A DNA stretch of 64,000 nucleotides from Bryobacterales bacterium (GTDB lineage: Bacteria; Acidobacteriota; Terriglobia; Bryobacterales; Bryobacteraceae). Positions within the stretch are counted from its first letter, which is position 1, and each line of letters opens with the position of its first letter. Under the pieces are notes generated by a model that saw nothing but the letters and a program-made list of their open reading frames with translations, searched no databases and was not told the DNA's origin. The translations under genes and the position numbers were made by a program. The stretch spans positions 1-64,000 of the forward strand of contig JAEUQF010000396.1 of NCBI GenBank assembly GCA_016789745.1, given 5' to 3'. Shown here piece after piece: positions 60,498 through 64,000 of the stretch.

Positions 60498-61169
60498 ATG
60501 TCGCTCTCTGAGGAAATCAACCGCAGCTGGGAACAGAACGCCGCGGCCTGGACTCGCGCTGTCCGCGAAGGTCTGATCCCCAGCCGCCGCATCGCTACCG
60601 ACCAGGCTATCGTCGAGGCAGTCCTGGCCCGGCAGCCGCGGCGCGTCCTGGATGCCGGCTGCGGAGAAGGCTGGCTCTTGCGGCGGCTGCACGAGGCTGG
60701 GGTGCCCGGCCTGGTAGGGTTTGACGCCTCTGCCGCGCTGATTCAATCTGTCCCTGCGTCTCTGAGAGCCAAGCTGCACGTTGCCAGGTATGACGAAGTG
60801 GCGCGCGGGGCGGTTAGCTTTGGCGAGTGCTTCGATGTCATCATCTGCAACTTCGCCATCCTCGAGGAGCACATCGGACCGTACCTGCGCAGCCTGGCGA
60901 ATCTATTGCGCCCGGATGGCACACTCCTGATCCAGACCCTTGCCGACAGTCCCATCGCGGCCGGCGGCGAGTGGCGCACGGAGACCTTCCAAACCATGGA
61001 TGGCACCTGGGAGCCCATGCCGTATTTCTTCCGCACCGCGGAGGGCTGGCGGCGCGTCTTCCAGGACAATGGCTTGCGGGTGGTCAGCCTGCTTGAACCC
61101 GCTGACAGAGAATCGGGCCGAAAGCTGTCGATGCTCTTCGCCGTTCAAAATGAGCGTGCGGAGGTATGA
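60498..61169 (+). CDS. Class I SAM-dependent methyltransferase
   Basis: A 223-residue cytoplasmic methyltransferase. Motif I is VLDAGCGEGWLLRRLHEAGV, then LVGFDASAALI (acidic motif II), FDVIICNFAILEE (motif near strand 4) and LRPDGTLLIQT. A WEQNAAAWTRAV start is like that of several small-molecule and ubiquinone-type methyltransferases. The substrate is unknown. Its stop overlaps the histidine-kinase start by four bases (ATGA), so the two are translationally coupled, which is unusual for a methyltransferase. Confidence 0.8.
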   Translation: MSLSEEINRSWEQNAAAWTRAVREGLIPSRRIATDQAIVEAVLARQPRRVLDAGCGEGWLLRRLHEAGVPGLVGFDASAALIQSVPASLRAKLHVARYDEVARGAVSFGECFDVIICNFAILEEHIGPYLRSLANLLRPDGTLLIQTLADSPIAAGGEWRTETFQTMDGTWEPMPYFFRTAEGWRRVFQDNGLRVVSLLEPADRESGRKLSMLFAVQNERAEV

Positions 61170-62575
61170 TTGAAGCGGAGCCGGCTATCAAATCGATGGG
61201 CAGGAAAACCCAGTTCACCGGGGGAATGGCGCTCGCAGCGGGCTTTGCGGCCATCCTATTCCTTCTTGTCTTCAGTGGGATCGAAGCGTATAAGCTGCAG
61301 GGTGCCCGCTCTGACATGCAGCTGAGTACCTACCAGCGTTATCTGCAGTTGGAGCATAGCCTGTCGGAACTGAAACGCTACATCCTGCTGGGCGGCAGCT
61401 ACGCGCGGGAGTACTTCCTGACGACCAGCCCGGCGCGAGACTCGCACTACACCGGACAGGTGTCCGAAATGAGGACACAGGCGGAGGTCACTTTGCGCCG
61501 GGTCGCCTCTTTTGAGCCCGAGAAGGTGAAGCGTCTTCACGTGGACCAGCGGGTGAAGGACCTGCTTGACTGGCTGGTTTCGGTTCCCGGCCACACCGAA
61601 TCCGATATGGCCGCTCTCGAGTTAGTGCGTGGCGAGTATGTACCACGCCGCATTGCAGCCTATGAAGCGGTGGAGGCGTTGGTGCGGGAGTGCCAGCAGG
61701 AACTGCATGAGGAAGAGGCGCGTTTCGCCGAACAGCAACTCCAATCGGCTCGCAACCTCATCATGCTGTTGGCGGCTTCTTTGCTGGTGGGCATAGGCGT
61801 GGCCTCCATCACGCTGCGTTACGCGGCACGCTGGGAACGGGAGCGCCGCAATCACTTTGAGGAATTGCAGAAGGCCAAGTACGAACTGGAGCAATTGTCC
61901 GCGCGGCTGATCGACATCCAAGAAGAGGAACGCCGCTCGCTGTCCCGCGAGCTGCACGATGAGGTAGGCCAAACCCTCACTGCATTGCGTATGGAGGTCT
62001 CGCAGGTACTGGCGGTAACCGGTGAATCGCCCAGCCGCCAGCGTCTGGCCCGGGCCCGTGATCTTGCCGAACGCACGGTCACCACGGTTCGCAACATCTC
62101 TCTGATGCTCCGTCCCAGTCTGCTGGATGATCTGGGGTTGGAAGCCGCGCTGCAATGGCAGGTGGGCAACTTCGCCGCCCGCAGCGGGATCGCTGCCGTG
62201 TTAGACGCGGTTGACGTGGATGAGAATCTGCCCGATGACTTGAAGACCTGCATCTATCGCATCACCCAGGAAGCGCTGAATAACTGTGAGAAGTACGCAT
62301 CGGCCGGGAAAGTTCAGGTGCGGTTGACGCAGCGGGCGCGCGACCTGCTTCTGGAAATCGCCGATGACGGCGTCGGCTTCCGCGTGGAAGAGAGCACGCA
62401 TCGCGGTGGCACCGGCATTCTTGGGATGCGCGAACGTGTTGCTCGCCTGAACGGACGCATTCAGATCGACACGCAACCCCAACTCGGTACTAAAGTGGTA
62501 GTGACGCTGCCTCTACTCCCGGTTGAGAAAGCGCCTGTTGGTAAGACAAATTCTGATGAGGAGGTGGCGGTTTGA
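61166..62575 (+). CDS. Sensor histidine kinase, NarX/HisKA_3 type
   Basis: A 469-residue protein starting at ATG 61166 (or MGRKT at 61196). TM1 is about residues 19-40. An extracytoplasmic CHASE3-like helical sensor follows (about 41-195, LEHSLSELKRYILLGGSYAR). TM2 is about 196-220, then a coiled coil, then a HisKA_3 dimerisation domain with His264 in SLSRELHDEVGQTLTALRM. The HATPase domain follows with YRITQEALNNCEKYASA, LEIADDGVGFR and GGTGILGMRERV. The kinase should phosphorylate the NarL-type regulator directly downstream, whose start overlaps its stop by four bases (TTGA). The signal is unknown. Confidence 0.92.
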   Translation: MIEAEPAIKSMGRKTQFTGGMALAAGFAAILFLLVFSGIEAYKLQGARSDMQLSTYQRYLQLEHSLSELKRYILLGGSYAREYFLTTSPARDSHYTGQVSEMRTQAEVTLRRVASFEPEKVKRLHVDQRVKDLLDWLVSVPGHTESDMAALELVRGEYVPRRIAAYEAVEALVRECQQELHEEEARFAEQQLQSARNLIMLLAASLLVGIGVASITLRYAARWERERRNHFEELQKAKYELEQLSARLIDIQEEERRSLSRELHDEVGQTLTALRMEVSQVLAVTGESPSRQRLARARDLAERTVTTVRNISLMLRPSLLDDLGLEAALQWQVGNFAARSGIAAVLDAVDVDENLPDDLKTCIYRITQEALNNCEKYASAGKVQVRLTQRARDLLLEIADDGVGFRVEESTHRGGTGILGMRERVARLNGRIQIDTQPQLGTKVVVTLPLLPVEKAPVGKTNSDEEVAV

Positions 62576-63222
62576 GTACGCTACGCATTCTGCTGGCAGA
62601 CGACCATACCTTAGTCCGGCAAGGACTACGGCGAATCCTGGAGAGCCATGCCGATCTTGAAGTGGTGGCCGAAGCCGGTTCCGGTGCCGAGGCTGTCGAG
62701 CAGGCCCGGCGCTGCAAGCCCGATCTCGCCATCCTTGATGTAGGCATGCGGGAGTTGAACGGCCTGGAGGCTGCGGCACAAATTCGCCGTGCCTGTGCCT
62801 CGGCAACCGTGCTCATGCTCAGTATGCATTCCGATGAGCGCTATGTTCTCCGTGCCATTCGTGAGGGCGCCAAAGGCTACGTGCTGAAGGATTGCGTGGA
62901 AGACGAACTGCTCCAGGCAATCGACAGTGTGCGCCAGGGCGGCCACTTCTTTAGTCCCGCGGTAAGCCAGTTCGTCCATCAACAGAATGCTCGCGGCGGA
63001 CGCAGCGACAATCCGGATGACCGTTACGAACTGCTCACCGAACGAGAACGGCATATCTATCAGTTGCTCGCCGAGGGCAATTCCAATAAGGACATTGCGG
63101 CTCGCCTGGGCCTGAGTCTGCACACCGTGGAAACCCACCGCGCGCGGGTGATGGAGAAGTTGGGTGTCCATACGGCAGCGGAACTGGTTCTGAGTGCCGT
63201 CCGCCGCGGGCTGATTTCCTAG
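62572..63222 (+). CDS. Response regulator, NarL/LuxR family
   Basis: A 216-residue protein starting at TTG 62572. The receiver domain (1-122) has Asp10 and Asp11 in LLADDHTL, the phosphoacceptor Asp56 in LAILDVGM and Lys106 in GYVLKDC. The LuxR-type DNA-binding domain (about 150-213) has LTERERHIYQLLAEGNSNKD and LHTVETHRARVMEKLGVHTA. The kinase gene ends inside its start, so the pair is a standard two-component system. Targets are unknown, though the divergent heptaheme cytochrome and the gene downstream are candidates. Confidence 0.94.
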   Translation: MSTLRILLADDHTLVRQGLRRILESHADLEVVAEAGSGAEAVEQARRCKPDLAILDVGMRELNGLEAAAQIRRACASATVLMLSMHSDERYVLRAIREGAKGYVLKDCVEDELLQAIDSVRQGGHFFSPAVSQFVHQQNARGGRSDNPDDRYELLTERERHIYQLLAEGNSNKDIAARLGLSLHTVETHRARVMEKLGVHTAAELVLSAVRRGLIS

Positions 63223-63273
63223 CGGTGCATACAGCAAATCCAGGATGGCATAACAGATGCTCCGGCTCGCCGT

Positions 63274-64000
63274 ATGTTCGTACTACGGCTTCCGCTGTGT
63301 GTTGTTTTTCTCCTATTCTTCGCCCAGCCCCTGCTCAGGGCCGCTGATGAGCTCCGTTTGCGATCTTCGCTCGCATCCCCGGTCTGGCCGGGGATGCCCG
63401 TCGAGTATTCGGTCCAGACCGACCGTGCCGGATCCGGCCACCTCCGCTACCGTTACCAGGTGCGGCATCCGGACAGAGATGGCTTCCGCCTGATTCGCGA
63501 TTTTAGTCCCAACCCGACGCTGCTGTGGGCGGCGCTAGATGAGGGTATATACGAAATGCAGGTCGTCTCGCTGGACCCCGCCAGTGGCGATAGCGTTACA
63601 GCTAGCACCTGGGTTGAGGTTGTGTCGCCAGGCCGCGAGCACCCCCTCGTTCAGGGCACCGCACACCCTCTGGTGTTTGTCTTCAGTGCCCCTGCTTGCC
63701 AGGATGGTGGCAGAATGTGGGTACAGTTCGACACCGCCGGGAAGGCGCCCCGCCAGACGCCGGCGGTGCCCTGTGATCCTGAGCGCAGCCGTAGCTTTTA
63801 CCTGGCCGGACTCCGCCCCAATCGCGAGTATCAGGCGCACTTCGTGGTAGAGCGGGACGGGACTTTCCGCTCTGGGCCAACGCAGTCATTTTTCACCCGG
63901 GAGATTAATCTGCCTGCGGCCCCATACGACGTTCTGCAAACTCCGCCCCGCTCCGCCGGCGATGACATCATCGTGCAAAGCCCCTTGTCCCAATTGCAGA
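63274..64000 (+). CDS. Secreted aryl-sulfotransferase-like protein, N-terminal part (runs off the window)
   Basis: The frame from ATG 63274 is open to the end of the window (242 codons visible). The start MFVLRLPLCVVFLLFFAQPL is a signal peptide. The first 200 residues look like two immunoglobulin-like beta domains: GHLRYRYQVRHPDRDGFRLI, EGIYEMQVVSLDPASGD, HPLVFVFSAPAC, and FYLAGLRPNREYQAHFVVER. The order matches N-terminal regions of proteins called aryl-sulfate sulfotransferase (ASST) in Acidobacteria. The beta-propeller catalytic domain would lie beyond the edge, so the call is partial. Confidence 0.6.
   Translation, partial: MFVLRLPLCVVFLLFFAQPLLRAADELRLRSSLASPVWPGMPVEYSVQTDRAGSGHLRYRYQVRHPDRDGFRLIRDFSPNPTLLWAALDEGIYEMQVVSLDPASGDSVTASTWVEVVSPGREHPLVQGTAHPLVFVFSAPACQDGGRMWVQFDTAGKAPRQTPAVPCDPERSRSFYLAGLRPNREYQAHFVVERDGTFRSGPTQSFFTREINLPAAPYDVLQTPPRSAGDDIIVQSPLSQLQ

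Overview
This is a gene-dense stretch of GC-rich bacterial chromosome with about 55 protein genes. There is no intergenic gap over 300 bp, and I saw no tRNA, rRNA, CRISPR array, IS element or prophage. The gene content suggests a Gram-negative member of Acidobacteriota, probably of the Solibacter/Bryobacter group. The clues are an Oar-like TonB-dependent receptor with an N-terminal carboxypeptidase-regulatory domain, a DUF1501 plus PSCyt1/DUF1549/DUF1553 pair, Tat-tagged enolase-superfamily and TIM-barrel proteins, a small secreted protein of the type common in that phylum, and an aryl-sulfotransferase-like protein at the right edge. The phylum call is inference from gene content, not from a marker-gene comparison.

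Left part (1-10,929): the 3' end of a zinc alcohol dehydrogenase converges on lolA. A stand-alone PcrA/UvrD C-terminal-like domain follows, and then the purine operon purQ-purL-purF, which lacks purS nearby. Next comes a glycan block (a beta-propeller GINT1_N-like protein, a Wzx-like flippase, glycogen synthase glgA), then trxA and tadA.

Middle-left (10,930-26,653): a zinc-ribbon, probably DNA-binding protein with its own promoter and palindrome comes first. A three-gene minus-strand operon follows (secreted TPR protein, POTRA-less Omp85 barrel, secreted protein-kinase-like protein). Then come miaA, a small exported protein with a structured leader, a methyltransferase overlapping the end of a large TonB-dependent receptor, tpiA, and four tandem paralogous membrane proteins of unknown function.

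Middle (26,654-43,247): the DUF1501 and PSCyt1/DUF1549/DUF1553 pair is followed by a DUF362 protein and the conserved cdaA-cdaR-glmM module (c-di-AMP synthesis and cell-wall precursor supply) with an ATP-grasp ligase. Then come an ECF-like sigma factor, a glutaryl-CoA dehydrogenase-type enzyme, a TPR-plus-barrel outer-membrane protein overlapping a secreted glycosidase-like protein, and an orphan fused TssB-TssC sheath protein.

Right part (43,248-64,000): an HlyD-type adaptor is followed by a minus-strand operon of five genes, all joined by 4-bp stop/start overlaps (LOG, PP2C/RsbU phosphatase, K+ channel with RCK domain, NAD(P)HX repair enzyme NnrDE, TsaE). Next are a GT2-methyltransferase fusion, a GT-C-like membrane protein, a Tat-tagged sugar isomerase-like protein, a methyltransferase with a signal peptide, a zinc-ribbon RDD protein and an MFS transporter. 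A cytochrome c/copper-monooxygenase fusion, a rhamnonate-dehydratase-like enzyme and a seven-heme cytochrome follow. The window ends with a methyltransferase, histidine kinase and NarL-type regulator operon, then the start of an aryl-sulfotransferase-like gene that runs off the edge.

The least explained elements are the TPR-Omp85-kinase-like operon, the four-paralog array, the orphan TssBC fusion, and the zinc-ribbon gene with its palindromic promoter.
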